DNA of 55,639 bases from an uncultured Bacteroidia bacterium (GCA_902792815.1 CADBAY010000014.1:1-55639); one strand, 5' to 3'. Numbered from the stretch's first letter, positions 24,430 through 33,861 are shown. Numbers and translations: made by a program. Notes: generated from the letters alone by a model not told the origin.

Positions 24430-26978
24430 TGCACCACGTACTCACAATTGCACTCGGAGAGCTGTATAAACAGCCGCTGGAGCTCATCAGCTCGCACGCT
24501 CTTCACGCGGGAGGCTCGGCCGCTGAGCAAATCGCGCCCCATAGCGTTACGGTACATAAGAGCATCGCGCAGCACTCCAGCGTTACCGTCCTGAGAAGCA
24601 TAGCGGTTGGTGAGCGCCTTCTTGCAACGCGCGAGGGTAGCGGCATCTACCCCGCTCACGGCAAGGCGGTTCACCACCTCGCGCACCGCCGCCAGAGTCT
24701 GCATAGGAGTGGCGGGCGAAACGCTGGAAGGCACCCCCGAAGCGGGGCAGGCCTTGCAGTTCACCCACACGGTAAGCCTTTCGGTAGGCAGCAGATCGGC
24801 AGTGCCCGACACCGTACAGCGCACCCCCCGGCTCACAAGCGAGCGTATCAGCTCCGCTTCAAGCACCTTGCAGGCAAGTTCGAGGGTGGTGGCACTCTCG
24901 GGGCTGAACGGCTGCAGGGCGCACAGCGAGACGCTCACACCGCTCTCGCGCCACGTGCCGTGATCGTACGACGTGGTCCAGCACTCCCGCAGCGGATAAG
25001 GCACGCGAGGCCTTACCACCCTTTGCTGGTTGGTGCGGAAATCGCCCAGCGAGTGCGTGAGGAACTTAAGCACCATGGCCTCATTAAGGTCGCCCACCAG
25101 CACCAGCAGGCCGTTACGGACGGTGTTGCCCTTCTGGGTAAGATACTCGTCGATACGGACCGGGAAATCGCTGCCAGGAAGCGGCGGGAGGCTGCCGACG
25201 GCATACCTGTAACCGGGACACATCGTGCTGTCAAGCACGGCCCGCGTGCCGTCGAGCGAGAACTTGTCACGCACAAGGCGTATGGCGCGCTCGCTACGGT
25301 AGCGGGCAAACGCGGCGGTATCGGGCGCGTGCGAATTGCACACCGAGAGCAACGACTTCAGCAGCAGGGGTAGCCTGTCCTTGGGAGCGCTGCCGGTAAA
25401 ACGGACGTCGGAAAGAGTGACCTGCGGATTGATGTGAATGCCGTTCATGAGCAACAGGTCCTTGAAATGGTCTCCGCTCATTCCGGCCACTTTCTCGAGC
25501 CTCAACACATCTACGGCAAAGGCCGATTCGGCCCCGGTGATGCCCTTTACCTCGGCCCATCCGCCCTTGACCATGAAGCCGTAGCGGAAGGTACCGTCGG
25601 TAGGCATTTTCTTGTAAATCACGCTGATGCCATTTGAGAACGTCCACATCTTGCCTCCGCTCATAGAGTCGGCCGATGTGGTCTTGAGCCTTACCTTGCG
25701 GCGCGGCGAAGCGAGCAACAGCGTATCTTCCATCACCGGAACATCCCCAACCGCCGCCAGCGGATGCTCCCATCCTATACGGAAGGCCTCGCCCAATGTG
25801 GCCTCGTCGGGAAGCGCCGGGGCGGAGAAATGCAGATGCGTATTGCGCTTGGGCGAAAGAGTCGCGGCAATGTAGCGGTTGAGCAGCTCGGTCTCGCGGC
25901 CTATGTCGAGCCTGCGCCCCTCGAAAATAGTCTTGATGGTTGACTCGGAAGCCAGGTTGGAGCCGTACAGATAAGAAGAGATGCACTTGTCAACCCACTG
26001 GGCGTTGGTCATCGTGAGGTTGCGGGCGTCACGCGTGTACGAACCGCTTATGGCGGCACGGGCAAATGCCACTTCCTCTTCCGTCGCCCCGTCTTCATCG
26101 AGCGAAGAAAGCACTCCTGCAAGCACTCCTGCTGCCTGCGGCAACTTGTCGGCGGCTGTGTTGATACGGATTATGAACATCTCGTCACCGGCCGTCTGCT
26201 CGCTTGCTATGTAGCGGAAGCGATAGTCGGCAAGAGGCACTCCGGCAAGCGCGAAAGCGCTGCGCAGACGCCTCTCCAGAATGGTCTGCAGCTCGCCGGC
26301 AAGCACGCGGCTCATCACCGGCTGCACCGTATTCATAAGCGCCCTGTCGGTACGCGGGGCGCGGTAACTTACGCTCACTTCACCAACCGGCCCCCTGGAT
26401 GAAGTGACCACCATATTCTCCTGCTGCTTCCAGCTGTACTGCGAAGGGTCGCCAGCCTCAAGACGCTGGGAGATGGTCATCGAAAGTATGCGGATGCGCT
26501 CCAAAGTGGCATCGATGTCGATATTGCCGCTCACAACCAGGGCCTGTTCGTAAGGCGTGGCCCGGGCTATGTCAAAGAGCATGAGGAGAGTCGAGTCGGA
26601 CACTTCACTGGCAGATACAGGAACATCGGCAAATCGGAATATGGTAGCGCCGCGAGTGTTCTGTATCCAGCCCCTCTCGCCGTATCCTACGCCATTGTCG
26701 GCCAGGAACATATATGGCTTGCGCCCGAAGAAATGCGGAAGGCTCACAAGGTTTTCGCGAGGCGAACTTCCCTTCTCGCGCTTAGGCTGCACAAGCGCAA
26801 AATCGGCGTATCCGGGAGTGGAGGAATTCTTGACCAGATAGAAAGTGATGCCGTTGGGCAGGCGTCCTGTGGTAATCTCGGAAGCCTTGGCTATAGCGGG
26901 CAATTCCTGAGCCGCCATCCTGCCGCAGCTCAGCAGCAGAATGGCGGTCAGAGTGAATATGCACCGCGTCAATTTCAT
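24426..26978 (-). CDS. M16 family peptidase homologue lacking the zinc motif
   Basis: An 850-residue exported protein. The signal peptide is MKLTRCIFTLTAILLLSCGRMAAQ; lipidation at Cys18 is possible because LLSC resembles a lipobox. Two M16-like halves follow, with TGRLPNGITFYLVKN near 38-52 and FSNGISVIYKK in the middle. The HxxEH zinc motif expected after the first strand is replaced by SLPHFFGRKPY, and the second half has none. The fold looks like pitrilysin-type peptidases, but it is probably inactive and may act as a partner or scaffold. It lies three bases after the TlpA-like gene. Confidence 0.85.
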   Translation of the reverse strand: MKLTRCIFTLTAILLLSCGRMAAQELPAIAKASEITTGRLPNGITFYLVKNSSTPGYADFALVQPKREKGSSPRENLVSLPHFFGRKPYMFLADNGVGYGERGWIQNTRGATIFRFADVPVSASEVSDSTLLMLFDIARATPYEQALVVSGNIDIDATLERIRILSMTISQRLEAGDPSQYSWKQQENMVVTSSRGPVGEVSVSYRAPRTDRALMNTVQPVMSRVLAGELQTILERRLRSAFALAGVPLADYRFRYIASEQTAGDEMFIIRINTAADKLPQAAGVLAGVLSSLDEDGATEEEVAFARAAISGSYTRDARNLTMTNAQWVDKCISSYLYGSNLASESTIKTIFEGRRLDIGRETELLNRYIAATLSPKRNTHLHFSAPALPDEATLGEAFRIGWEHPLAAVGDVPVMEDTLLLASPRRKVRLKTTSADSMSGGKMWTFSNGISVIYKKMPTDGTFRYGFMVKGGWAEVKGITGAESAFAVDVLRLEKVAGMSGDHFKDLLLMNGIHINPQVTLSDVRFTGSAPKDRLPLLLKSLLSVCNSHAPDTAAFARYRSERAIRLVRDKFSLDGTRAVLDSTMCPGYRYAVGSLPPLPGSDFPVRIDEYLTQKGNTVRNGLLVLVGDLNEAMVLKFLTHSLGDFRTNQQRVVRPRVPYPLRECWTTSYDHGTWRESGVSVSLCALQPFSPESATTLELACKVLEAELIRSLVSRGVRCTVSGTADLLPTERLTVWVNCKACPASGVPSSVSPATPMQTLAAVREVVNRLAVSGVDAATLARCKKALTNRYASQDGNAGVLRDALMYRNAMGRDLLSGRASRVKSVRADELQRLFIQLSECNCEYVVQ

Positions 26979-26981
26979 TCT

Positions 26982-28082
26982 TTATTCGCCGAAGATCTCT
27001 GCAAGTTTGGAGCCAAGTGCCTTTCCGCGCAGGTCGCGGGCCACTATGACGCCCTCGGGATCGACCAGCAGGCTGGCGGGAATGGCGTTGATGCCGTAGG
27101 TAGATGCGGCCACGGTCTCCCAGCCCTTGAGGTCGGAAAGATGTGTCCAAGGCATCTTGAGCTCGTCGATGGCCTTGAGCCAAGCGTCCTTGTCTTTATC
27201 GAACGACAGGCCGACGATGTCGAAGCCCTTGGCGTGGTACTTCTCGTAAGCGGCCACCACGTTGGGCATCTCGGCGCGGCAAGGGCCGCACCACGAAGCC
27301 CAAAAGTCAACCAGCACCCAGTTGCCCTTGCCCAGATACTCGCTGAGCTTATGGGGCGTACCGTCGGTGCCAGGCTCCTCAAGGTCGGTGAACTTCTTGC
27401 CTATAGACTCTTCCTTTGCCTTCTCGGCCTCGGCGTACTTGGCCTCGGCCTCATCCATCTTCTGCTTGACGCTCTGGGTGTAAGGATGCTTGGCATAGGG
27501 AGCGTCGGAAGCGAAGAACGCCTCCAGCTCTTCTTCTTCCAAGGTCTGGGCGATCTGGGGAGTAAATGCGGCAGGAATGATGTTGTCAGGGTTCTCCTTG
27601 AGTATGGTCTGGACCATATCCTCATAGGCGCCCTGATACCCGTCGATCCTGTTCTCGAACTCTTCCATGCGAGCTTCCTGCTCTTCGGGAGTGAGGGCGT
27701 CAAAGGCCTTGATATCGTCCCTGAAGCGGTTCATGATAGTAGAAAGGAAGCTGTTGTAATAGTTTATCTTCTTGTTCATCTCGGAGCCCTTGAGCTCCTT
27801 GGTGGTAACGTCGATGGATACGGGTGTTCCGTCGTTGAAGAAGAGGAACTGCTGCTGGTTGTCGTCTTCCTTCTGGACAGCGAGCAGGGCGTTCAGATCG
27901 GCCTTGCCCGAAAGAGGAAGTTCATTTTGTCCAGCCAGGCTGGTGATGATTTTGCCGGAGAGCAGGTCTTTTACCTGCATGGTCGCACCGTCGGAGTTAA
28001 GAACGTTGACGGAGAACTTGACCTGGTTTGATGTGCAGGCGCCCAGAACGGTAAGGGCGGCCAGGATTGCTAACTTTTTCAT
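26982..28082 (-). CDS. TlpA-like thioredoxin-fold lipoprotein (DUF4369 N-domain)
   Basis: A 366-residue periplasmic thiol-disulfide protein. The lipobox is LGAC with Cys16. Residues about 20-110 resemble the DUF4369 beta domain found before TlpA domains in Bacteroidota. A helical, Glu-rich linker spans about 130-230. The thioredoxin domain (about 235-366) has WCGPC with Cys265 and Cys268 and a cis-Pro region at INAIPASLLV. It probably reduces or isomerises periplasmic disulfides or supports cytochrome maturation. It starts ten bases after the Gfo/Idh gene. Confidence 0.93.
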   Translation of the reverse strand: MKKLAILAALTVLGACTSNQVKFSVNVLNSDGATMQVKDLLSGKIITSLAGQNELPLSGKADLNALLAVQKEDDNQQQFLFFNDGTPVSIDVTTKELKGSEMNKKINYYNSFLSTIMNRFRDDIKAFDALTPEEQEARMEEFENRIDGYQGAYEDMVQTILKENPDNIIPAAFTPQIAQTLEEEELEAFFASDAPYAKHPYTQSVKQKMDEAEAKYAEAEKAKEESIGKKFTDLEEPGTDGTPHKLSEYLGKGNWVLVDFWASWCGPCRAEMPNVVAAYEKYHAKGFDIVGLSFDKDKDAWLKAIDELKMPWTHLSDLKGWETVAASTYGINAIPASLLVDPEGVIVARDLRGKALGSKLAEIFGE

Positions 28083-28092
28083 ATACTTTGAT

Positions 28093-29523
28093 TTATACTT
28101 TTTCTTTACGTCCGCTGCGACGGCTTCTTTCGGCCGCGAATCCCATAACGTGGCTCTCGATGGATACGTCGATGGTGCTGGAGAGGAGCCCCGGGTCCTG
28201 GGCCGCTACGGCCTCCACGAAGTCGCGGGCAAGGGGATAGTCGCCGCCGCCGTGGCCGGAGCCTTTGTACTCGGGAATCTCGCTCACCTTAAGGTTCCAA
28301 ACCTTGGGAGTGCGGGTCTTGAAGTCCCACAGGGTGAATGTGGTGCCGTCTCCGTCGATATATCCCATGGTGCCCATGATGCGGGTCCTGCGGCCGCCAT
28401 AGGGAGAGAAAGCCTCCATCGAGAATGCCGCCGTCTCGCCGCCCTCGAACACCATTTCGGAGACGTAGTGGTCGGGCTGGTCGTTGTCGCAATGGTACAC
28501 GCAGCGGGCATAACTGTCGTAGGGAGGCGTGTGGAGACGCTGCAGGATGAAGTCCGGATCTTTATTACCTTCGAGGTCAAACACACCCAGGTGCCACTTC
28601 TTGTTGCAGTAAATGTCAATGGCATTGTACGGGCATTCATCGGCGTGCGGGCAGCCGTCGGTGCACTTGAGGGGTGCGCCTTCGGGGGCGTTCTCAGGTT
28701 TGAAGAGGCGCAGCGAGCCGTCCGCCACGATGGTCTTGCAGGGCTTGTCGATAATCCAGCGGAGGATGTCAAGGTCGTGGCACGACTTGGCAAGGATGAT
28801 GGGGGTGGTTTGCTTGGAGTTGCGCCAGTTGCCTCTCACATAGGAGTGAGCCATATGGGCGTACTGGATAGGCTCCATGTGCTGAATGCTCACCAACTCG
28901 CCGATCGCGCCGCTGCGCACCACCTCGCGGAGGGCCAGGAAATAAGGCGCATAACGCAGCACGTGGCACACCGCCACTATCTTATTGTACTTGTGAGCCT
29001 GCTTGAGGATGTTCTTGCATTCCCTCTCGGTAGGCGACACGGGCTTCTCGAGGAGCACGTCGTAGCCCATCTCCAGAGCCTTCATGCAGGGGGCGTAGTG
29101 TACGTCATCCGGCGTGGACACCACCACTGCGTCGGCAAATTTGGGCACCTTGAACACCTCGCTCCAGTCGCCGAAGCGATGCTCGGGTGGTACGCCGTGT
29201 GCATCAGCCATCCTGCGGCAGCGGTGCTCGAGAATATCGGACACGCCCACCACCTTTACAGATTCGGGATACTGCTTGAAGTAGCCGGCATACACGTTGC
29301 CGCGGTTTCCGGCGCCTATAACCACCACTGTTATCTGCCTGGAAGTCCGGGGCTTAAGCGAGCGTATGGGGAGGCGCAGGTCGTTTAGAGACGTCTTTTC
29401 GTCGGGAAGCGCTGCATCGGCTGCAGTTACGGCCGTTTTGGCAGCTGCTTCGGCAGCAGGAAGACCAAGGGCGGCGCCGGCGGTAACGGCACCGATAGTT
29501 TTAAGGAAATCTCTGCGTATCAT
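28093..29523 (-). CDS. Gfo/Idh/MocA family oxidoreductase with Tat signal
   Basis: A 476-residue oxidoreductase. The N-terminus MIRRDFLKTIGAVTAGAALG is a twin-arginine signal, so the folded enzyme with its cofactor is exported. The Rossmann motif is VVIGAGNRGNVYAGYF and the second family motif is LLEKPVSPT, where EKP is the catalytic lysine region. A cysteine cluster (CTDGCPHADECPYNA) in the C-terminal domain may bind a metal. Tat-exported members often act on glycan sugars (for example GH109-like N-acetylgalactosaminidases), but function is not resolved here. It is the first gene of the operon with the TlpA, M16 and DUF3109 genes. Confidence 0.92.
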   Translation of the reverse strand: MIRRDFLKTIGAVTAGAALGLPAAEAAAKTAVTAADAALPDEKTSLNDLRLPIRSLKPRTSRQITVVVIGAGNRGNVYAGYFKQYPESVKVVGVSDILEHRCRRMADAHGVPPEHRFGDWSEVFKVPKFADAVVVSTPDDVHYAPCMKALEMGYDVLLEKPVSPTERECKNILKQAHKYNKIVAVCHVLRYAPYFLALREVVRSGAIGELVSIQHMEPIQYAHMAHSYVRGNWRNSKQTTPIILAKSCHDLDILRWIIDKPCKTIVADGSLRLFKPENAPEGAPLKCTDGCPHADECPYNAIDIYCNKKWHLGVFDLEGNKDPDFILQRLHTPPYDSYARCVYHCDNDQPDHYVSEMVFEGGETAAFSMEAFSPYGGRRTRIMGTMGYIDGDGTTFTLWDFKTRTPKVWNLKVSEIPEYKGSGHGGGDYPLARDFVEAVAAQDPGLLSSTIDVSIESHVMGFAAERSRRSGRKEKV

Positions 29524-29545
29524 GGGCGTTGAGTTGATTAGCTTT

Positions 29546-29553
29546 CAAATATA
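29546..29553 (-). promoter_or_regulatory. -7 promoter box for the Gfo/Idh operon
   Basis: The minus strand reads TATATTTG 22 bases before the ATG at 29523. Confidence 0.5.
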
Positions 29554-29589
29554 CAGAATATCTCCGAAAATGTCAATGGTGCGGGGGGT

Positions 29590-29671
29590 GATGTCATCCC
29601 GAGCGAACGAGGGTTGGCAGTTGCCCGGGGTTGATGTCATCCCGAGCGAACGTAGCGAGCCGAGGGATCTC
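29590..29671. repeat. GTCATCCCGAGCGAACG dispersed repeats, two copies
   Basis: The 20-base string GATGTCATCCCGAGCGAACG occurs at 29590-29609 and 29633-29652, 43 bases apart. The second copy continues as GTAGCGAGCCGAGGGATCTC. It belongs to the widespread intergenic family seen in Bacteroidota. A diverged copy lies at 39801-39838 in the opposite orientation. It separates the Gfo/Idh promoter from the porin 3' end. Confidence 0.7.
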
Positions 29672-30660
29672 TATTTACGTTTATACGCCATAAACCGCCA
29701 GGTGAGGCCAAGGTCGAAGTTGTTGATACGGTCGTGGTTGTCGCGGAAATACGCGGCGTGCAGGCGGAGGATGTCGTTGCCGAGCGGGAAGAACTCGAAG
29801 CCCGCGCCGCCGTACAGATAATCATTGCCGGCAGGGAGCACCAGGTCGTAGGAGATGCCGTCAGCATCGATATTGGCTATGTCGTTGAGTTCGTAGCCCA
29901 CCTTGGTGCAGATATTCCATTTGCCGAGGGTCAGGATGGCCTTTACGATGAACGACCAGTCGCTGAAAAGGTCTTTCTGTTCGAAAGCAAAACGGTCGAT
30001 CATGTCAACATCCACCACCAGCTTGCCCATGTTGAATTTGTTGCCCAGGATCACCCAGTTCATCTTGCGGTGCAGCTCGTCTTCTACCAGATTGTAGCTC
30101 CAGATGGTCTTCCACCAGGGCCAGAAGTGGCCGTTCCAGTACAGGTTGTAGGAGTAGGCGTTCTGGGTGACCGGCGATATGGGCGAGGGTATGAACTGAG
30201 CCGAGATGGCCTGTCCCTCGACGGGCGAGAAAGTGGCGGAGGCGCCGAAGGCATAGTACTGATAGAGCCTTGCGCTGAATGCGCCGTAGTAATATACGTC
30301 GATGGGGGCGGAGTCGATTTCGTAGCCGCCGGCCATGATGGGTTGCTTGCCTGCTGTGAAGGACCACTTGGGCGATGCCTGCCAGGTGAGCCAGAGGAAG
30401 TCGGTGGCGTTGAAGGGGTTAGCGTCTTCGATCTTTTTATTCAGACGCTGGCGTACGCGGAAGGTCAGGCCGTCGGCAAGCTGCCCCTTTATGTGGAGGT
30501 TGAAGTAGTCGCCCTGGAAATGGGAGTCGTACACTCCGGCGGTGGTTTGCTGATGGAATGTGGCGCGGGCGTCGAAGGATATTTCGTCCACGTGGGTTTG
30601 CTGGGCCCCGGCTGCTATGGCAATGGCCAGGAATAGTATTAGTGTGATGGCTCTTTTCAT
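29671..30660 (-). CDS. Outer-membrane porin-like protein (OprP/OprO-like)
   Basis: A 329-residue exported beta-barrel. The signal is MKRAITLILFLAIAIAAGAQQ; a start seven codons upstream would overlap the promoter region. The rest is amphipathic strands with many aromatic residues and ends in FDLGLTWRFMAYKRK, though without the classical terminal Phe. The segment SFTAGKQPIMAGGYEID is typical of phosphate-selective-porin-type families. The transported solute is unknown. It diverges from the DUF819 gene with overlapping -7 boxes. Confidence 0.82.
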   Translation of the reverse strand: MKRAITLILFLAIAIAAGAQQTHVDEISFDARATFHQQTTAGVYDSHFQGDYFNLHIKGQLADGLTFRVRQRLNKKIEDANPFNATDFLWLTWQASPKWSFTAGKQPIMAGGYEIDSAPIDVYYYGAFSARLYQYYAFGASATFSPVEGQAISAQFIPSPISPVTQNAYSYNLYWNGHFWPWWKTIWSYNLVEDELHRKMNWVILGNKFNMGKLVVDVDMIDRFAFEQKDLFSDWSFIVKAILTLGKWNICTKVGYELNDIANIDADGISYDLVLPAGNDYLYGGAGFEFFPLGNDILRLHAAYFRDNHDRINNFDLGLTWRFMAYKRK

Positions 30661-30669
30661 AATCGGGCG

Positions 30670-30677
30670 CAAAGATA
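30670..30677 (-). promoter_or_regulatory. -7 promoter box for the porin gene
   Basis: The minus strand reads TATCTTTG. It forms an inverted pair with the plus-strand box at 30689-30696, 11 bases away. Confidence 0.6.
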
Positions 30678-30688
30678 GCAATATTTAC

Positions 30689-30696
30689 TATCTTTG
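30689..30696 (+). promoter_or_regulatory. -7 promoter box for the DUF819 gene
   Basis: TATCTTTG ends 23 bases before the ATG at 30720, mirrored by the porin box. Confidence 0.6.
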
Positions 30697-30719
30697 CCTA
30701 TGTGTTTTTGAAATAGAGT

Positions 30720-31889
30720 ATGAGTCCGGTGTTGATAGTGATCTGGGTGCTGTTTTACCTGCTGGCACCAGTGGGAGTGATATGGCTGTGCCGCCGGAGC
30801 GCCGCGGCCGGCAAGGTGGGAGCGATTCTGATATTGTACTTCCTCGGCATCATTGTAGCCAACCTGCTGATTTACCCCTTTGATGGCGCCGCCGAAGCCC
30901 TTTTCCCCGTTCAGGACACCCTCTCCAGCCTCACCATCCCCCTGGCTCTGCCTCTCATCCTCTTCGCCTGCGACTTCCGCGGCTGGGGAGCCAAGACAGC
31001 TCTCAAATCGCTGATTATCGGCCTGGTGGCTGTGTGCGTCGCCACCATCGGCTCGTATTTCCTGCTGCGCAAGCACATTTCTCCCGCCGTTGCCGGAATG
31101 GCCGTGGGAGTGTACACCGGAGGCACACCCAATCTGGCAGCTATCAAGATGATGCTGGGGGTGGACGAAGCCACGTACGTGATGATGAACTCGTTCGATA
31201 TGTTGGTGAGTTTCATCTACTTAACCTTTTTGCTGGCCGCCGGAATAAGGCTCGCCCGCAAGATTCTCCCCTTCAAGCCTGAGCAACCCTCTGGCGGCGC
31301 GCCGGCAGAACACTCGTCAGCCATGTCGCGCAGCGAGTCGGAGATGTACCGCGGGATCTTCTCGCGCGCCCATTTTGGCGGCGTGGTCAAAGCAGTCGGG
31401 CTGTCGGTAGTAATCGTCGGCATAGCACTTGGCGTGTCGTTTCTGATCACAGGCGGAATCAACATGATCGCGCTCATCCTCACCCTCACCACGCTCTCAA
31501 TCGGCGCATCGTTCATTCCGGCCGTGCGGCGGTGGGAGAAGAGTTACGACTGCGGGATGTACCTGGTGCTGGTTTTCAGCCTCGTAGTGGCGTCGATGGT
31601 GGATGTGCGGCGGCTGGCACTGGGCGAGGGAGTGTGGCTGCTGGCGTTCATCGCGCTGGTGATTTTCGGCTCGCTGCTGCTGCAGATCGTGCTGAGCCGG
31701 CTGCTGAAAGTGGATGCGGACACGGCTGTCATCACCTCCGTGGCCATGATCAACTCGCCCCTGTTCGTGCCAATGATTGCCGAGGCCATGAAGAACCGCC
31801 GCGTGATTCTCACCGGCATCACCATAGGCATAATCGGCTATGCAGCAGGCAATTACCTCGGGGTATTGATAGCCTCGCTGCTGGGGTGA
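30720..31889 (+). CDS. DUF819 family membrane protein
   Basis: A 389-residue polytopic inner-membrane protein with about ten helices. GVYTGGTPNLAAIKMML and the second-half TSVAMINSPLFVPMIAEAM fit DUF819 (YjcL-like), a transporter-like family of unknown substrate. A polar loop at about 190-215 (GAPAEHSSAMSRSESE) separates the two halves. It diverges from the porin gene. Confidence 0.9.
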   Translation: MSPVLIVIWVLFYLLAPVGVIWLCRRSAAAGKVGAILILYFLGIIVANLLIYPFDGAAEALFPVQDTLSSLTIPLALPLILFACDFRGWGAKTALKSLIIGLVAVCVATIGSYFLLRKHISPAVAGMAVGVYTGGTPNLAAIKMMLGVDEATYVMMNSFDMLVSFIYLTFLLAAGIRLARKILPFKPEQPSGGAPAEHSSAMSRSESEMYRGIFSRAHFGGVVKAVGLSVVIVGIALGVSFLITGGINMIALILTLTTLSIGASFIPAVRRWEKSYDCGMYLVLVFSLVVASMVDVRRLALGEGVWLLAFIALVIFGSLLLQIVLSRLLKVDADTAVITSVAMINSPLFVPMIAEAMKNRRVILTGITIGIIGYAAGNYLGVLIASLLG

Positions 31890-31892
31890 TGG

Positions 31893-32297
31893 TTAGTAGT
31901 TTAAGTACTCCTTGCCCAGCGAATTAATATAGGAAATAATCTCTTTTTCCCGCGCAGGAGATGGTGTTTTGAAGCCGTTAATGTAGCTGCGAAGCAAAGA
32001 TGGATTTAGCCCGAAACGCTTGGCAAAACCACTGACATTTATCTCGGGATGCGTAAGAAAGAATCGCTGCAATTTAGTCGGTTGAGCATCTGGATACTCA
32101 AAGCTCTCAAAACTAATCTGAACATCTATTTTGTTCCAAAAGATTCCACTTGCCCCGAATCTATAGTCTGACTTAACTTCATCCGGCGACTCCAACAACG
32201 GACGATACCACAGCAAGGATTGACACAACTCCCTGCCATCATCAGTCACGCCAACAATCTGGTCCGGCGTAAAAGTAATACTGACGATTTTAGTCAT
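31893..32297 (-). CDS. DUF2442 protein with C-terminal HTH
   Basis: A 134-residue protein. The N-terminal part (MTKIVSITFTPDQIVGVTDDGRELC) is the DUF2442 fold. The C-terminal FAKRFGLNPSLLRSYINGFKTPSPAREKEI looks like an XRE-type helix-turn-helix. Such proteins often accompany DUF4160 proteins in toxin-antitoxin-like pairs, but no DUF4160 gene is seen here. The start at 32297 is chosen because a -7 box lies at 32305-32312; an in-frame start 24 codons upstream would precede it. Confidence 0.82.
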   Translation of the reverse strand: MTKIVSITFTPDQIVGVTDDGRELCQSLLWYRPLLESPDEVKSDYRFGASGIFWNKIDVQISFESFEYPDAQPTKLQRFFLTHPEINVSGFAKRFGLNPSLLRSYINGFKTPSPAREKEIISYINSLGKEYLNY

Positions 32298-32304
32298 CTC
32301 TCCG

Positions 32305-32312
32305 CAAATATA
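32305..32312 (-). promoter_or_regulatory. -7 promoter box for the DUF2442 gene
   Basis: The minus strand reads TATATTTG, seven bases before the chosen ATG, implying a near-leaderless transcript. Confidence 0.5.
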
Positions 32313-32429
32313 GGTAACATTTTTGATACCCACAAGTACATAAGAAGAGTTTTGCCTCAGTTTGTTCAATACTTAAAGAGTGTGGGCGCTAAAGCAACAT
32401 CTGCGGGGGTTTATGCATCTAAATATGAG

Positions 32430-32621
32430 ATGAAACCTAACAGGAAAAAAAAATCGATGCGGATTACTGAAGCCGACTACGTGCTGGCTCAGCGCCGTGC
32501 GGCCCGGCTCGAAGAGATAGCCGCCCACGGCAAGCCCGTGTCGTTCCGCACAGCGCTGCACAAATCCAAAAAGATCTACAGCCGCAAGCGCCTCAAGAAA
32601 ACGGACCTACCGCTCCTCTGA
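32430..32621 (+). CDS. Small basic hypothetical protein
   Basis: A 63-residue lysine/arginine-rich protein. A later start at 32457 (MRITEADYVLAQRRAARLEE) would give 54 residues and is equally possible. The end, HKSKKIYSRKRLKK, is strongly basic, as in small proteins of unknown function I have seen in Bacteroidota. No TAnnTTTG box is evident just upstream. Function is unknown. Confidence 0.5.
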   Translation: MKPNRKKKSMRITEADYVLAQRRAARLEEIAAHGKPVSFRTALHKSKKIYSRKRLKKTDLPLL

Positions 32622-32914
32622 TCGGTTTCTTCCCGCCTCCAGGTGCTGTTTGGCGGTCGCCAGCTGTACACCCAAACCGCATTTCGGGAGCTTTTTGCTG
32701 TTTGCCCGCACAACAAAAAGCCAGCAAACCGCAGTCGCCGTTCGGCGGCCTATCATTTTGCTGATTCTTTAAGAAGTTTTTACGATTCTTTAAGCCTCTC
32801 CCGATTATTTGTCCCATCTTTGCACTACAGGCCGGGCCGATGTGATTGAACGGGCCGGAGGGAGAGATTAGAACGTGTCCGGCCTGCTTCTGAAGGCCTA
32901 AACTATATCGTATT

Positions 32915-33832
32915 ATGGAAAACACCTCTTATGGCAGCGGTCCTGGACGCTATGCCGACATCATGCTTGACCGCTGGTTCAAACGTTCTTTCAAGGAGTA
33001 CGGAAACGCCAGTCGCCTCATGCTACTGTTTCTTCAAGCTCTTATCCCCGAGAGGCGCATTGCCAGCCTCACCTACACCCCAGAAGAAAGCACTAACCAG
33101 AATCAGGACGGCAAATCTGTCCGGGTTGATGTGGAATGTACCGACGAGAACGGACAACGCTTCATGGTGGAAGTGCAGCGCTCCGAGCAGCACGACTTCT
33201 TCGACCGGGCGGTATTCAATTCAACCTTCGCCATCCAGCGACAGCTACGCGAGGGCGCAGAACGGTTTGCCTTCAAACCGGTGTATTTCATCGGAATCAT
33301 GCGATTCTCCCTTCACCCCGATGACAAACGTTTCCTCTACAGTTACTACCTCAAAGAGCAGGAGACGGGAGAGACCATGACTGACGACCTTCACTACATC
33401 TTCCTGGAGGTCGGGAAGTGCAGTTCCGCCCCGGATGCTTCGCTGGTTGAAAAGGTCGGTTACGCGCTGAATCATCTGCCCTCTCTTAACGGCAGGCCGG
33501 CAGGATTCGATGGAGAAATCTTCGACCTATTGTTTTCCTCGGCGGATTTGCATAATTTTGCCCCTGACGACAAAATCAAATATCTAAACGACATGACTAC
33601 AGAACGGGACATACGGAATCAGATTGCTTTTGCAAAGGATAAGGGGTTCGAGGAAGGGCGAGAGGAAGGATTTGAGGACGGGATGGAGAAAGGACGAGAG
33701 AAAGGGATAGAAGAAGGCAGAACAAAGAAACAACTTGACATAGCTGGAGCAATGTTGAAGGACGAGATAGACATAAAGTTTATCTCCAAATACACCGGAT
33801 TGTCAGAAGAGCAGATTGCAGCGTTGAAGTAG
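32915..33832 (+). CDS. Rpn family PDDEXK nuclease/putative transposase, copy 1
   Basis: A 305-residue member of the Rpn / PD-(D/E)XK nuclease family transposase group (PDDEXK_2). The N-terminal ADIMLDRWFKRSFKEYGN and LLFLQALIPERRIASLTY match the family. The nuclease core is VDVECTDENGQRFMVEVQ with Asp and the ExQ motif. The C-terminus has Glu/Gly-rich charged repeats (EGREEGFEDGMEKGREKG) and ends TGLSEEQIAALK. Related Rpn proteins promote RecA-independent recombination. It is 17 residues longer than copy 2, mostly from the charged repeats. Confidence 0.92.
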   Translation: MENTSYGSGPGRYADIMLDRWFKRSFKEYGNASRLMLLFLQALIPERRIASLTYTPEESTNQNQDGKSVRVDVECTDENGQRFMVEVQRSEQHDFFDRAVFNSTFAIQRQLREGAERFAFKPVYFIGIMRFSLHPDDKRFLYSYYLKEQETGETMTDDLHYIFLEVGKCSSAPDASLVEKVGYALNHLPSLNGRPAGFDGEIFDLLFSSADLHNFAPDDKIKYLNDMTTERDIRNQIAFAKDKGFEEGREEGFEDGMEKGREKGIEEGRTKKQLDIAGAMLKDEIDIKFISKYTGLSEEQIAALK

Positions 33833-33861
33833 TTCTAAAACAAATCGCGATACAACGGCAG

